64,000 nt of DNA from Trinickia caryophylli (GTDB lineage: Bacteria > Pseudomonadota > Gammaproteobacteria > Burkholderiales > Burkholderiaceae): positions 1,550,001 to 1,614,000 of the forward strand of contig NZ_CP139971.1 in NCBI RefSeq assembly GCF_034424545.1, given 5' to 3'. A model generated the notes under the pieces. That model saw only the letters and a list, made by a program, of their open reading frames with translations. It was not told the origin of the DNA and did not search any database. Positions 52,854 through 62,122 of the stretch are shown piece by piece; the first letter of the stretch is position 1, and each line of letters begins with the position of its first letter. Both the position numbers and the translations under genes were made by a program.

Positions 52854-53756
52854 ATGGATGGTTTCTCCGATCTGAATCTCTTCGCACTGGTGGCGAGGCA
52901 TCGGAATCTGGCGGCTGCTGCGCGCGAGCTGGGCGTAACGCCCCCCGCGGTAAGCAAGCGGCTTGCGCAATTGGAACGGCGCCTCGGCGTGCGATTGGTG
53001 AACCGCACGACGCGGCGCCTGAGCCTCACGCCGGAGGGCGAGCTTTACCTGCGGAACGGGTCGCGCATTCTGGACGAGTTGTCGGAACTCGAGCATCTCG
53101 TCACGCAAAGCCGGGGCGAGCCCACTGGCTTGCTGCGCGTGAACGCATCGTTCGGGTTCGGGCGGGCACATATTGCGCCGGCGGTGTCGGAGTTCGTCGC
53201 GCGTTATCCGGCGATGAAGATCGTGCTGCATCTGACGGACCGGCCGATGAGCCTGCAGGAGGAGGGCTTCGATGTTGGCATTCGCTTCGGCGAGGTGCCG
53301 GATGCGCGCATCAACGCGCGGCTGCTGCTCGCAAACAGGCGCCTGGCGTGCGCATCGCCCGACTATGTGGCACGGCACGGTAAGCCTGCCGTGCCGCACG
53401 ATCTGACGCGGCATGCCTGCCTCGTTCTGCGCGAGAACGAATCGGCCTACGGCACATGGCATTTTTCCCGCGGCAAGCGCACGGAAACAGTGAAGGTCGA
53501 CGGCGCACTGTCGAGCAACGACGGCAGCGTGGTGCTGCATTGGGCACTCGAAGGCCGCGGGATCGTCGTGCGATCGCAGTGGGAAATCGAGGCGTATCTC
53601 GCGCGCGGCGAACTCGTGCCCTTGCTCACGGACTGGGCATTGCCGGATGCCGATATTCACGCGATCTATCTGGAGCGGAACCAGCTTTCCGTAAAGCTAA
53701 GGACATTTGTGGATTTTCTGGGCGAGTGGTTGCGCCGGCCGGCGAGCGGCGCGTGA
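52854..53756 (+). CDS. LysR-family regulator, DmlR-like
   Basis: This 300-aa LysR-type regulator has its N-terminal helix-turn-helix in NLAAAARELGVTPPAVSKRLAQLERRLGVRLVNRTTRRL. The effector domain includes LLRVNASFGFGRAHIAPAV and VHWALEGRGIVVRSQ-like WALEGRGIVVRSQWEIE. The ATG at 52854 (MDGFSDLNLFALV) follows GGAG and matches the usual start; 52812 would add 14 basic residues. It diverges from the dehalogenase-leuCD(-dctA) set and is the likely regulator of it. The DmlR-type pattern (organic acid inducers) is inferred. Confidence 0.9.
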   Translation: MDGFSDLNLFALVARHRNLAAAARELGVTPPAVSKRLAQLERRLGVRLVNRTTRRLSLTPEGELYLRNGSRILDELSELEHLVTQSRGEPTGLLRVNASFGFGRAHIAPAVSEFVARYPAMKIVLHLTDRPMSLQEEGFDVGIRFGEVPDARINARLLLANRRLACASPDYVARHGKPAVPHDLTRHACLVLRENESAYGTWHFSRGKRTETVKVDGALSSNDGSVVLHWALEGRGIVVRSQWEIEAYLARGELVPLLTDWALPDADIHAIYLERNQLSVKLRTFVDFLGEWLRRPASGA

Positions 53757-53898
53757 CAGCTGTTTTCGGCCGCGCGCATTTACGCGTCACAGCGTCTGCA
53801 AGCAGCCGCTCCTGCACGTACGTTTTTTCCGCCGGGCTGGAGAGCGCGGTCGTAAGCGTCGTCAGCCGGCGCGTGCCCGCGAGGCGACGCAATTCCTC

Positions 53899-54132
53899 GT
53901 GCCCGCGGACACGCTCTCTCGTCTGATTCAGCCATTCGAGCGGGGGGCTACCCCGGCCAAGGGAAGCGGCCTGGGGCTGGCCATCGCGAACGCGATCGCG
54001 CAGGCGGGAGGGGCGCGGCTCACGCTGCGCTCGCCGGCAGCGGGAATGCCCGATGGCTTCGAGGCGATTGTCGAAAACCTGAAAGACGGTAGTCACTGCG
54101 TCCCGCCTGTGGTTCGCCGAAGAGGGGCATGA
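53899..54132 (+). pseudogene. C-terminal remnant of a sensor histidine kinase
   Basis: The frame encodes VPADTLSRLIQPFERGATPAKGSGLGLAIANAIAQAGGARLTLRSP in pieces typical of the HATPase F and G2 boxes of EnvZ/QseC-type kinases. No phospho-acceptor, N box or upstream kinase sequence precedes it. The stretch 53757-53898 shows only weak, shifted matches. It is therefore a decayed fragment next to an AT-rich insertion. Confidence 0.75.
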
Positions 54133-54253
54133 TGGGAAACAGGCGGATGCCGACGGAATAAGAAGATTGCCTATGTGTCGTCCCTGCTTACCGATACTCG
54201 CGCGACCCATCATGGAAACGTCGAGAGTGCATCTCAGTTAGCGGCTAGCGGCG

Positions 54254-55162
54254 CTATATGCAAATGGACATCGCCATCATGCGCAGCGCGGGCCCAGGGA
54301 GACTAAGTTGGCAAATTTGTTGCGCAAAGCCTTTGGCTGTGTTCATCGCTCGCTTATACTTCTCTACACCGTCCACGTCAGTTGCACGCATAAATTTCTC
54401 TAAGATAGAAAGTACGGACGAGAGGATCGTGCGCTGAACTAGGCTGATTGATTCTCCATTCTGGGCGTGCTTAGATACTCTGCCAATAACGCGAAAGCAG
54501 CCGTCCGTTAATTTCGCCTTCATGGATAGTGCATCGAAATCACTGACGTCAACATCGAGAACGCCAATCTGGCGTTGCGTATCAGGATCCACCATAATCA
54601 TTTCAAGTTGCCCGGATTTCAAATAATCCGTCTCGAGATCATTAAGGATTCTGGATACCAGTGATTCATATTTTGTTAGGTCATTTTTGATATTCTTGTT
54701 GAAGATCTGTGGATTAAATTTGTCGCCAAAATTTTGCAATACCTGCACTATTAATGGCGTTGAAACTTTGATGGCTTCGATTATTGAGTAAAAATCGATG
54801 GGCCTTAGAATTGCATTCAATTCAATGAATTTATCCCTGGGTGGGATTTTTTCTATATCCAGATCTTTGATTATATATTCTTGCTCGTTCAGTGCATCGA
54901 TGAGCGACATATGCAATCCGCCCATCGTATAACGTCGAGCAGTCTTACTAACTTCTGATTTCTCTCCACCATGTTCGCCGGAGAACGAAATGGGGGATAT
55001 GAGTTCGCTCAAGAATTTTAGGCCGACGGTCAAATTTTTTCTGCTTTTTGTGGTTTGGGACTGAGAAATCTCAGCCTCCATGGTGACCCCCTTAAAGACG
55101 TATGCTGCACAGTTAAGAACCATCTTTTCGTTCAGGTATATCGGCTCAATGTACAGGTTCAT
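54254..55162 (-). CDS. AT-rich orphan gene, DUF6414-like
   Basis: The 302-aa protein begins MNLYIEPIYLNEKMVLNCAA, a pattern I recall from the DUF6414 family (xIPxYLNxxxVxxxxA); not searched. A serine/lysine-rich segment (QSQTTKSRKNLTVGLKF) is followed by mixed alpha/beta sequence, including LRPIDFYSIIEAIKVSTPLIVQVLQNFG and VLDVDVSDFDALSMKAKLTDGCFRVIGRV. No membrane helix or catalytic motif is seen. Codon use and AT content contrast sharply with the neighbours, and it is flanked by a kinase remnant, so it was probably acquired. Members often occur alone in variable regions. Function unknown. Confidence 0.62.
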   Translation of the reverse strand: MNLYIEPIYLNEKMVLNCAAYVFKGVTMEAEISQSQTTKSRKNLTVGLKFLSELISPISFSGEHGGEKSEVSKTARRYTMGGLHMSLIDALNEQEYIIKDLDIEKIPPRDKFIELNAILRPIDFYSIIEAIKVSTPLIVQVLQNFGDKFNPQIFNKNIKNDLTKYESLVSRILNDLETDYLKSGQLEMIMVDPDTQRQIGVLDVDVSDFDALSMKAKLTDGCFRVIGRVSKHAQNGESISLVQRTILSSVLSILEKFMRATDVDGVEKYKRAMNTAKGFAQQICQLSLPGPALRMMAMSICI

Positions 55163-55424
55163 GTCTGGTCCTTTTTAATTTGATCAAAATGATGCCGTGT
55201 AGCCCCGCCTCGATTTTTTGTGCCAGATAGGAGCGTCGGTCGGAACTATCAGGTCGTGCTCGCAGTATCTCGGGCTTGCGGTCTGAGCTAGTGTCCGGGG
55301 GGGCATCCGGTGTCAGTTAGTAGGTGCCCGTGCATAGGTTATGGCGTAGTGGGCTTGAGGAGCATACATTACTACTACCTATCGTCCGCCACATTGGAGC
55401 ACGGGCTCTGTCCGAGGCCGCCTA

Positions 55425-56750
55425 TCACTTCACCGTCCCCAGTACCTCGCGCACGGTCCCGAAGATCCTCGCAATCTGTTCCTCATCGATGATGAGCGGC
55501 GGCGAGAACGCCAGAATATCCCCCGTATAACGCACGAGCACGCCCGCTTCGAAGCATTTGACGAAGACCTCGTACGCGCGCGCCCCCGGCGCTCCGTCGC
55601 GCGATTCGAGCTCGACACCCGCCACGAGCCCGAGGTTTCGCACGTCCTTCACATAAGGCGCATCCGCGAGCGCATGGGCGGCGCGTTCGAACTCGGGCGC
55701 GAGCCGCGCAGCGCGGGCAAACAGATCTTCCTTCGCATAAAGATCCTGTGCGGCGACCGCAGCCGCACTGGCAGCCGGATGCGCCGAGTAGGTATATCCA
55801 TGGAAAAGCTCGATGCCTCCCGGCATCCCGCTATCGACGATCGCATCGTGCACGGCGCGGCTCGCCGCCACGGCGCCCATCGGCACGGCCGCATTGTTGA
55901 TCGCTTTCGCGAGCGTAATGAGATCGGGCGTCACCCCGAAAAACTCGCTCGCCGTTGCGCGCCCGAGCCGGCCGAAGCCCGTAATGACTTCGTCGAAGAT
56001 CAGCAGGATGCCGTACTTCGTGCAGATCTCCCGCAGTCGCTGCAAATAGCCCTGCGGCGGAATCAGCACTCCCGTCGATCCTGCCACCGGCTCCACGATC
56101 ACGGCTGCAATCGTCGACGGATCGTGCAGCGCCACGAGCCGCTCCAGCTCGTCCGCCAGATGCGCGCCCCAGGCTGGCTGCCCTTTCGAAAACGCGTTAT
56201 GCCCCAGATCGTGCGTATGCGGCAGATGGTCGACATTGCCGAGCAGCGAGCCCGAAAACGTCTTGCGGTTCGGCGCAATGCCCCCTACCGAAATGCCGCC
56301 GAACCCCACGCCGTGATAGCCGCGCTCGCGCCCGATCAGCCGCGTACGCTGCCCCTCGCCACGTGCCCGATGGTAGGCAAGCGCGATCTTGAGCGCCGTA
56401 TCGACGGCCTCCGAACCCGAATTGGCAAAGAAAATCCGGTCCAGCCCGGCAGGCATGACGGCCGCCACCTTTGCGGCAGCTTCGAATGCGAGCGGGTGCC
56501 CCATCTGGAACGTCGGCGCAAAATCGAGCGAGCCGGCCTCGCGCTGCACCGCCGCCACGATTTCGTCGCGGCAATGGCCGGCGTTCACGCACCAGAGCCC
56601 GGCGCAGCCATCGAGCACTTCGCGGCCGTCGGCCGACCGGTAGTACATGCCGTGTGCCGAAACGAGCAGGCGAGGCGCCGTCTTGAACTGACGGTTCGCG
56701 GTGAACGGCATCCAGAAATTCGACAGATCGTCGGACGCGTGGGAGGTCAC
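55425..56750 (-). CDS. omega-amino acid (beta-alanine):pyruvate aminotransferase
   Basis: This 441-aa class III PLP aminotransferase moves the amino group of an omega-amino acid such as beta-alanine to pyruvate. Seen are FWMPFTANRQFKTAPRLLVSA, FANSGSEAVDTALKIALAYH, the FDEVITGFGR motif and the PLP Lys in ITLAKAINNAAVPMGAVAA. GYTYSAHPAASAAAVAA is also typical. The GTG start at 56750 follows AGGAG. An inverted repeat shared with the MocR gene lies about 110 bases upstream, so this is the probable MocR target. The exact amine donor is inferred. Confidence 0.92.
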   Translation of the reverse strand: MTSHASDDLSNFWMPFTANRQFKTAPRLLVSAHGMYYRSADGREVLDGCAGLWCVNAGHCRDEIVAAVQREAGSLDFAPTFQMGHPLAFEAAAKVAAVMPAGLDRIFFANSGSEAVDTALKIALAYHRARGEGQRTRLIGRERGYHGVGFGGISVGGIAPNRKTFSGSLLGNVDHLPHTHDLGHNAFSKGQPAWGAHLADELERLVALHDPSTIAAVIVEPVAGSTGVLIPPQGYLQRLREICTKYGILLIFDEVITGFGRLGRATASEFFGVTPDLITLAKAINNAAVPMGAVAASRAVHDAIVDSGMPGGIELFHGYTYSAHPAASAAAVAAQDLYAKEDLFARAARLAPEFERAAHALADAPYVKDVRNLGLVAGVELESRDGAPGARAYEVFVKCFEAGVLVRYTGDILAFSPPLIIDEEQIARIFGTVREVLGTVK

Positions 56751-56853
56751 GGTATTTCTCCTGTTGGGGTTCGAGGCCGGGCGAGCACGCAAGCGGCGGG
56801 CCGCGACGCGGCCGATCATGCGACTCTAGCTCCCGTCCCCAGCCCGTGGACAT

Positions 56854-56885
56854 GCACAGTTCATGGGCCGGATCGGCAACTGTGC
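56854..56885. promoter_or_regulatory. putative MocR operator before the aminotransferase
   Basis: GCACAGTT (56854-56861) and AACTGTGC (56878-56885) are an exact inverted repeat with a 16-base spacer. A partial half-site AACTGTAT follows at 56901. The same two octamers occur before the MocR gene at 60492-60533. Nothing else is recognised in the 311-base gap 56751-57061. Confidence 0.75.
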
Positions 56886-57061
56886 TGTTAATTTACCGCT
56901 AACTGTATTGGAATGGCGCCCGGGCTTTGCGCGCTACCGCGGCTGAGCGCCTCGAGTGCTTTCGCCGGACTTGCGTGTTCGGCCGGCCGGACATAACGGG
57001 CTGCCCGCCCCGATCCGTGCGGGGCGAACGGGGCGGGCTCGTGCCGAGCAGGCGGGGAAGA

Positions 57062-57982
57062 CTAGGTCAACTCGTACGTCCGCCCGGGCTTGACTTCTTC
57101 GGGCACCGGTTCGTCGCACAGTTCGAGCAGCGTGCGCTCGATGTTGCGTGCCATGGCATCGAGCGCAAGCCCGTTGGGCACCGGCTCGAACGGTTCGGAA
57201 ATCTCGCTGGCGATGGCCTCGAGTGCGATCAGCGTATAAGCGACGAATACGGCAACAAGCGGTGTGAAAAAGCCGATCGAATCCACGAGTCCGAACGGCA
57301 GCAACATGCAGTAGGCGTACACGGTTCGGTGCAGCAGCACGCCATAGGCGAAAGGAATCGGCGTCGAAGCAATGCGTTCGCAGCCCCCGACCGTCTTCTC
57401 GAGTTCGTTCAGCTGCGCATCGAACATCCACAACTGCGTGTCCGAGATCAACGCGCGGCGCTGGAGCCCAGCGAGCAGGCGGCGGATGTCGTTCAGCACC
57501 GCGATCGGCCGGAAGTGTTTCTCTTCCAGCGCGAGCGCGCGCCCCACGCCCACGAGGCGCACGAGATCCTGCATCGGGTCGGTTCTGCGCAATTGATGCT
57601 TGAACGCGTAGACGAACGCAATCACCGATCCGGCGAAGGACACGCGCTCGAAGCCTGGTGCCGTATCAGGCACATAGGCAATCATCTGCGACGTGAGCGT
57701 GCGCGTGGCGTTGAGCACTTCACCCCAGATCTGCCGGGCTTCGCGATAGCGTTCGTAGCTCGCGTTATTGCGAAATGCGAGAAAGATCGTGAGCGCGACG
57801 CCGCACAGCGTGAACGGTGCGGTATTGAGCGGAATTTTCTCGCCGAATATCCGCCCGTCGGTGGCCACCGCGATGCCGCCGATTATCGCCATCAGCGCGA
57901 GTTGCGGCAGAATCGACCGCAGCACGGAGCCGCGCCAGACGAAAAGCAGCCGAAACCAGTGCTGTGTGTCCCTGACGATCAT
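57062..57982 (-). CDS. bestrophin-family membrane protein (YneE-like)
   Basis: The 306-aa inner-membrane protein belongs to the bestrophin/UPF0187 family of anion channels. Seen are MIVRDTQHWFRLLFVWRGSVL, PFTLCGVALTIFLAFRNNASYERYREARQIWGEV, and the late helices YAYCMLLPFGLVDSIGFFTPLVAVFVAYTLIALEAI followed by ISEPFEPVPNGLALDAM. The FRNN/YERYxEAR block is diagnostic. It follows the YdeP-like gene by 32 bases and is probably co-transcribed. Ion selectivity is unknown. Confidence 0.9.
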   Translation of the reverse strand: MIVRDTQHWFRLLFVWRGSVLRSILPQLALMAIIGGIAVATDGRIFGEKIPLNTAPFTLCGVALTIFLAFRNNASYERYREARQIWGEVLNATRTLTSQMIAYVPDTAPGFERVSFAGSVIAFVYAFKHQLRRTDPMQDLVRLVGVGRALALEEKHFRPIAVLNDIRRLLAGLQRRALISDTQLWMFDAQLNELEKTVGGCERIASTPIPFAYGVLLHRTVYAYCMLLPFGLVDSIGFFTPLVAVFVAYTLIALEAIASEISEPFEPVPNGLALDAMARNIERTLLELCDEPVPEEVKPGRTYELT

Positions 57983-58014
57983 GGTGCGCCCGCTTTCGAT
58001 AGAAGCAACGTGAA

Positions 58015-60342
58015 TCAGGCTGCGGCAGCCACCGCGGGGGCCGCGGCCCGGTGCAGCAAGACGGGAATCGACTTCGAGGTCGGCGTGTTGCAGACGTCGG
58101 CCACGCTCGAAAGCGGCACGAGCGGGTTCGTCTCGGGGTAATACGCGCCGATGCACCCGCGCGGGATGTCGTACTCCACGAGCAGAAAGCCGTCGGCGCG
58201 GCGCTCGATGCCGTCGTCCCAGACCGTCGTCAGATCGACCCGGTCGCCGGGCTCGAACCCGAGCATGTCGAGGTCGGCCCGATTGATGAAGACCACGCGC
58301 CGCTGACCGAACACGCCGCGATAGCGATCGTCGAGCGCATAGACGGTGGTGTTGTACTGATCGTGCGACCGCGTTGTCATCAGCACCATCACGCGTTCGC
58401 CGTGGCGCTGCCGCGCGCGCGCAATCGGCGTATCGCGCTCGATCGCATGCGCAATGAAATTGGCCTTGCCCGTGGCCGTCTTCCAGTCGCGCTCGCGCGA
58501 AGCCACACGCAAATGGAAGCCGCCCGGCTGCGCAATCCGCTCGTTGTAGCGGTCGAACCCGTCGATCGATTCCTCGATCGCGTCGCGGATCCGCGCGTAA
58601 TCGCGCGCCATCCAGAGCCAATCCACATTGCCGCCGCCGAGCGTCGCGTGCGCCATGTGGGCGACGATCGCCGTTTCCGACATCAAATTTTTCGAGGCCG
58701 GCTCGTTGAGCCCATAGGACACATGCACCATGCTCATCGAGTCCTCCACCGTCACGCCTTGCGACACGCCGTCCTGCAGGTCGATTTCGGTGCGCCCGAG
58801 CGTCGGCAGAATCAGCGCGTCCTTGCCGTGCACGAGGTGGCTGCGGTTGAGCTTCGTCGTGACGTGCACGGTCAACGCGCACGAGCGCAGCGCGTCGAAC
58901 GTGCGCGGTGTGTCGGGCGTGGCCATTGCGAAGTTGCCGCCAAGCCCGATCAGCACCTTGACGCGGCCGTCGAGCATTGCCTCGATCGTCTCGACCACGT
59001 CGTAACCATGCTCGCGCGGTGGCTCGAACCCGAACACGCGGCCCAGGCGGTCGAGGAACGCCTGCGTCGGCTTCTCCTCGATGCCGACCGTGCGATCGCC
59101 CTGCACGTTCGAATGCCCCCGCACCGGGCACAAACCCGCGCCCAGGCGGCCAATATTGCCGCGCATCATCATGAGGTTCGAGAGCATCTGCACGGTGGCC
59201 ACGGCGTTCTTGTGCTGCGTGATGCCCATGCCCCATGTGGCGATAACCCGCTGCCCCTGGGCATAAATACGCCCGAGTTGTTCGATTTCTTCACGCGCCA
59301 CACCGGATTCGGCTTCGAGCAACGGCCAGCTTTCGGTGCGCAGGTCGGCGGCGAACGCCTCGAAACCGGACGTGTGCTCGTCGATGAAGGCGGTGTCGAG
59401 CACGGGCGCCTCGCCGTGGGCGCGGGCTGCGTCGTCGAGTTCGAGCACGTGCTTGGCGATGCCCTTGATCAGCGCGAAATCGCCGCCCACCTTGGGCTGG
59501 ACGAAGACGGAGGCGAGCCGCGTGCTCGAGAGCGTCAGCATCTCCACCGGATGCTGCGGGCTCCTGAAGCGCTCGAGGCCGCGCTCGCGCAACGGATTGA
59601 TCGAGACGATCGTGGCGCCGCGGCGCGCGCATTCGCGCAGCTCGCCGAGCATGCGCGGGTGGTTCGTCGCGGGATTCTGGCCGAAGACGAGGATCGTGTC
59701 GGCATGCTCGAAATCGTCGAGCGTGACCGTACCCTTGCCGATACCCACCGTGCCCGGCAGGCCGCGGCTCGTCGCTTCGTGGCACATGTTCGAGCAATCG
59801 GGGAAATTGTTCGTCCCGTACATGCGCACGAACAGTTGATAAAGAAACGCCGCCTCGTTGCTCGCGCGCCCCGACGTGTAGAACGCGGCTTCGTCCGGCG
59901 AATCGAGCCGCCTCAGGTGCGAGGCGATCAGCGCAAACGCGTCTTGCCAGGCCACCGGCTTGTATTTGTCGGCAACCGCGTCGTAGATCATCGGGTCGGT
60001 GAGCCGCCCGTGCTGCTCGAGTTCGTAATCGCTTTGCGTCAGCAACTGCGCAACCGTATGGGCTTCGAAGAACGCGGGCGTCACGCGCTTGCTCGTTGCT
60101 TCCGCCGCCACTGCCTTGACGCCGTTTTCGCAGAACTCGAAAGTGGACGAATGCTTGCGATCGGGCCACGCGCAGCCCGGGCAGTCGAAACCGTCCGGCT
60201 GGTTCTGCTTGAAGAGCGTGCGGTACTTCCCGCCGGCCACGCGTTCCTTCACGAGATTGATGGCCACTTGTTTCAACGCGCCCCAGCCGCCGGCGGGTTG
60301 CGTATAGGGTTCGATGTGCCCCTGTGCTTTGAGCTTTTCCAT
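58015..60342 (-). CDS. YdeP/FdhF-family molybdopterin oxidoreductase
   Basis: The 775-aa protein is an FdhF/YdeP-type molybdoenzyme related to formate dehydrogenase alpha chains. The N-terminus has a Cys pair in FDCPGCAWPD and a later Cys in TFEFCENGVKA, but not the four-Cys cluster of classical FdhF. Mo-cofactor motifs are FYTSGRASNEAAFLYQ, DCSNMCHEATS, VFGQNPATNHPRM, RGHSNVQGDRTVG and RSHDQYNTTVYALDDRYRG. In Escherichia coli YdeP is tied to acid resistance; the substrate is unsettled. The ATG at 60342 diverges from the MocR gene. Confidence 0.9.
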   Translation of the reverse strand: MEKLKAQGHIEPYTQPAGGWGALKQVAINLVKERVAGGKYRTLFKQNQPDGFDCPGCAWPDRKHSSTFEFCENGVKAVAAEATSKRVTPAFFEAHTVAQLLTQSDYELEQHGRLTDPMIYDAVADKYKPVAWQDAFALIASHLRRLDSPDEAAFYTSGRASNEAAFLYQLFVRMYGTNNFPDCSNMCHEATSRGLPGTVGIGKGTVTLDDFEHADTILVFGQNPATNHPRMLGELRECARRGATIVSINPLRERGLERFRSPQHPVEMLTLSSTRLASVFVQPKVGGDFALIKGIAKHVLELDDAARAHGEAPVLDTAFIDEHTSGFEAFAADLRTESWPLLEAESGVAREEIEQLGRIYAQGQRVIATWGMGITQHKNAVATVQMLSNLMMMRGNIGRLGAGLCPVRGHSNVQGDRTVGIEEKPTQAFLDRLGRVFGFEPPREHGYDVVETIEAMLDGRVKVLIGLGGNFAMATPDTPRTFDALRSCALTVHVTTKLNRSHLVHGKDALILPTLGRTEIDLQDGVSQGVTVEDSMSMVHVSYGLNEPASKNLMSETAIVAHMAHATLGGGNVDWLWMARDYARIRDAIEESIDGFDRYNERIAQPGGFHLRVASRERDWKTATGKANFIAHAIERDTPIARARQRHGERVMVLMTTRSHDQYNTTVYALDDRYRGVFGQRRVVFINRADLDMLGFEPGDRVDLTTVWDDGIERRADGFLLVEYDIPRGCIGAYYPETNPLVPLSSVADVCNTPTSKSIPVLLHRAAAPAVAAAA

Positions 60343-60490
60343 GATTCGATTCTTTTGCTGACGGCTCACCCGCTTGCCGGGTGGCCGTCGGGTGGTCGCC
60401 GGGGGGCGCCGGGTGCTATTACGCCGCGATGAATCGAAGCTTAAGGGCAATGCCATGCGACCAAAGCGCACACATTTGCCTCTGAAAAAA

Positions 60491-60534
60491 GAGCACAGTT
60501 CGAATATGATGCGATATGGACGAAAACTGTGCTC
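60491..60534. promoter_or_regulatory. putative MocR operator in the MocR/YdeP divergent region
   Basis: GAGCACAGTT (60491-60500) and AACTGTGCTC (60525-60534) form a perfect 10-base inverted repeat with a 24-base spacer that contains a TATGAT-like -10. It ends 22 bases before the MocR start. Its core octamers are identical to those before the aminotransferase. Confidence 0.78.
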
Positions 60535-60556
60535 CATAACGGTGCGCAGCGAACGC

Positions 60557-61984
60557 ATGAAACTCTACGAAAAGCTCGCCAAGGACATCGACGATCTCGT
60601 CAAACGGGGTGTGTTTCGGCCCGGCGACCGCATTCCTTCGGTCAGGCAGACGAGCCAGCATCGCCAGGTCAGCGTCACCACGGTCATTCGCGCCTATTTG
60701 CTGCTGGAGAGCCGCGGCGTGATCGAAAGCCGCCCGCAATCGGGGTACTACGTGCGTGGTACCCAGCGCGAGCAGGTAGCCGAGGACACCACGAGCCTGC
60801 GCATATCGCGTCCGGTAGCGGTCTCTGCCAAGGTGGACGTCAGCCGCCTCGTGCTTTCGACGCTGCGCTCCATCGGCACCGGCGAGGCGATTCCGCTCGG
60901 CTCGCCGTATCCCGACCCGCGGTTGTTTCCGTTCGAGAAGATCAACCGCTATGCCTACAACATCGGCAAGGAGAAGGCGAGCTGGGGCGTGACCGACGAT
61001 CTGCCGCCCGGCAACCCGGGCCTTATTCGCCAGATCGCGCGGCGCTACCTGCAAAACGGCATTGCGATCGACCCGGGCGAAATCGTCGTGACGGTGGGCG
61101 CAACGGAGGCGATCAATCTGTGTTTGCAAGCTGTCGGCAAGCCAGGGGATACCGTGGTCGTCGAATCCCCGACGTTCTACGCGATGCTGCACGCGATCGA
61201 GCGGATGGGCATGCGGGCGATCGAGGTCGCCACCGATCCGCAGCACGGCATCGATCTCGATTCGCTCGAGCAGATTCTGAAAAAGCGCAACATCGCGGCC
61301 TGCATGGTCATGCCGAACTTCCAGAATCCGCTGGGCTTCCAGATGTCCGACGAAAAGAAGCAGGCGCTCGTGGCGCTGGCCATGCGCCACGACGTGCCAA
61401 TCATCGAAAACGACGTCTATCACGAGCTTTATTTCGGCGAGGCCCATCCGAGCGCCCTGAAGTCCTATGACACGCAGGGCATCGTGCTGCACTGCGCGTC
61501 TTTTTCGAAAAGCCTTTCCGCGGCGCATCGCATCGGATGGGCCATGCCGGGGCGGTATCGCGAGCAAGTGGAGAAGCTGAAATTCCTCAATACGCTGACC
61601 ACGCCCTCGATTCCGCAATTGGCCATCGCCCAGTACCTCGAAAACGACGGCTACGAGCGCCATTTGCGGCGCGTGCGCGCGCTTTATCGCCAGCAGGCGC
61701 GTTTGACGAAGACGATGGTGAGCCGGTTCTTTCCCGAAGGCACGCGCACATCTCAACCGATGGGCGGTTACGTACTCTGGGTGGAATTGCCGAAAAAGGT
61801 CGACTCGATGAAGCTTTATCGCGCGGCCCTCGAGCACGGCATCACGATCGGGCCCGGCTACATGTTTTCGGCATCGGCGAGCTACAGCAATTTCATCCGG
61901 CTCAACTACAGTTACGCGTGGTCCGCCGAGATCGAGGATGCGCTCGTCACGATAGGGAAGATCGTCGCCCGGCTCGCGCGATGA
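60557..61984 (+). CDS. MocR/PdxR-family PLP-dependent GntR regulator
   Basis: The 475-aa regulator fuses a GntR winged helix (RIPSVRQTSQHRQVSVTTVIRAYLLLESRGVIESRPQSG) to an aminotransferase-like domain. The second part holds GNPGLIRQIARRYL, VTVGATEAINLCLQ, IIENDVYHELYFG and the PLP Lys in HCASFSKSLSAAHRIGW. The ATG at 60557 (MKLYEKLAKDIDDLV) is the GntR start. It lies divergent to the YdeP-like gene. The shared inverted repeat before the omega-aminotransferase suggests control of omega-amino acid use, as for GabR/TauR-type regulators. Confidence 0.93.
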   Translation: MKLYEKLAKDIDDLVKRGVFRPGDRIPSVRQTSQHRQVSVTTVIRAYLLLESRGVIESRPQSGYYVRGTQREQVAEDTTSLRISRPVAVSAKVDVSRLVLSTLRSIGTGEAIPLGSPYPDPRLFPFEKINRYAYNIGKEKASWGVTDDLPPGNPGLIRQIARRYLQNGIAIDPGEIVVTVGATEAINLCLQAVGKPGDTVVVESPTFYAMLHAIERMGMRAIEVATDPQHGIDLDSLEQILKKRNIAACMVMPNFQNPLGFQMSDEKKQALVALAMRHDVPIIENDVYHELYFGEAHPSALKSYDTQGIVLHCASFSKSLSAAHRIGWAMPGRYREQVEKLKFLNTLTTPSIPQLAIAQYLENDGYERHLRRVRALYRQQARLTKTMVSRFFPEGTRTSQPMGGYVLWVELPKKVDSMKLYRAALEHGITIGPGYMFSASASYSNFIRLNYSYAWSAEIEDALVTIGKIVARLAR

Positions 61985-62122
61985 ATGCGCCCAGCGGTAT
62001 CGGCATTCGATACATCTCGTACCGGCTCTCGTGACTTTAACGGGTCTTATCGTCGCTGGTTCGGGGTACTAAATTGCTCGCCTGGCGCAAATGTGTGCAG
62101 CAAGGAAAAGGAGAAGAGGACC

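Noticed and set aside
53626..54213. Minus-strand frame antisense to the kinase remnant (contains ELRRLAGTRRLTTLTTAL)
   Set aside because: Part of it looks protein-like, but it overlaps both the LysR 3' end and the sense kinase motif, and has no start with a ribosome site.
55270..55320. Inverted-looking TGTCCGG...CCGGTGTC as IS end or att site
   Set aside because: The arms are not true reverse complements and no flanking duplication is seen.
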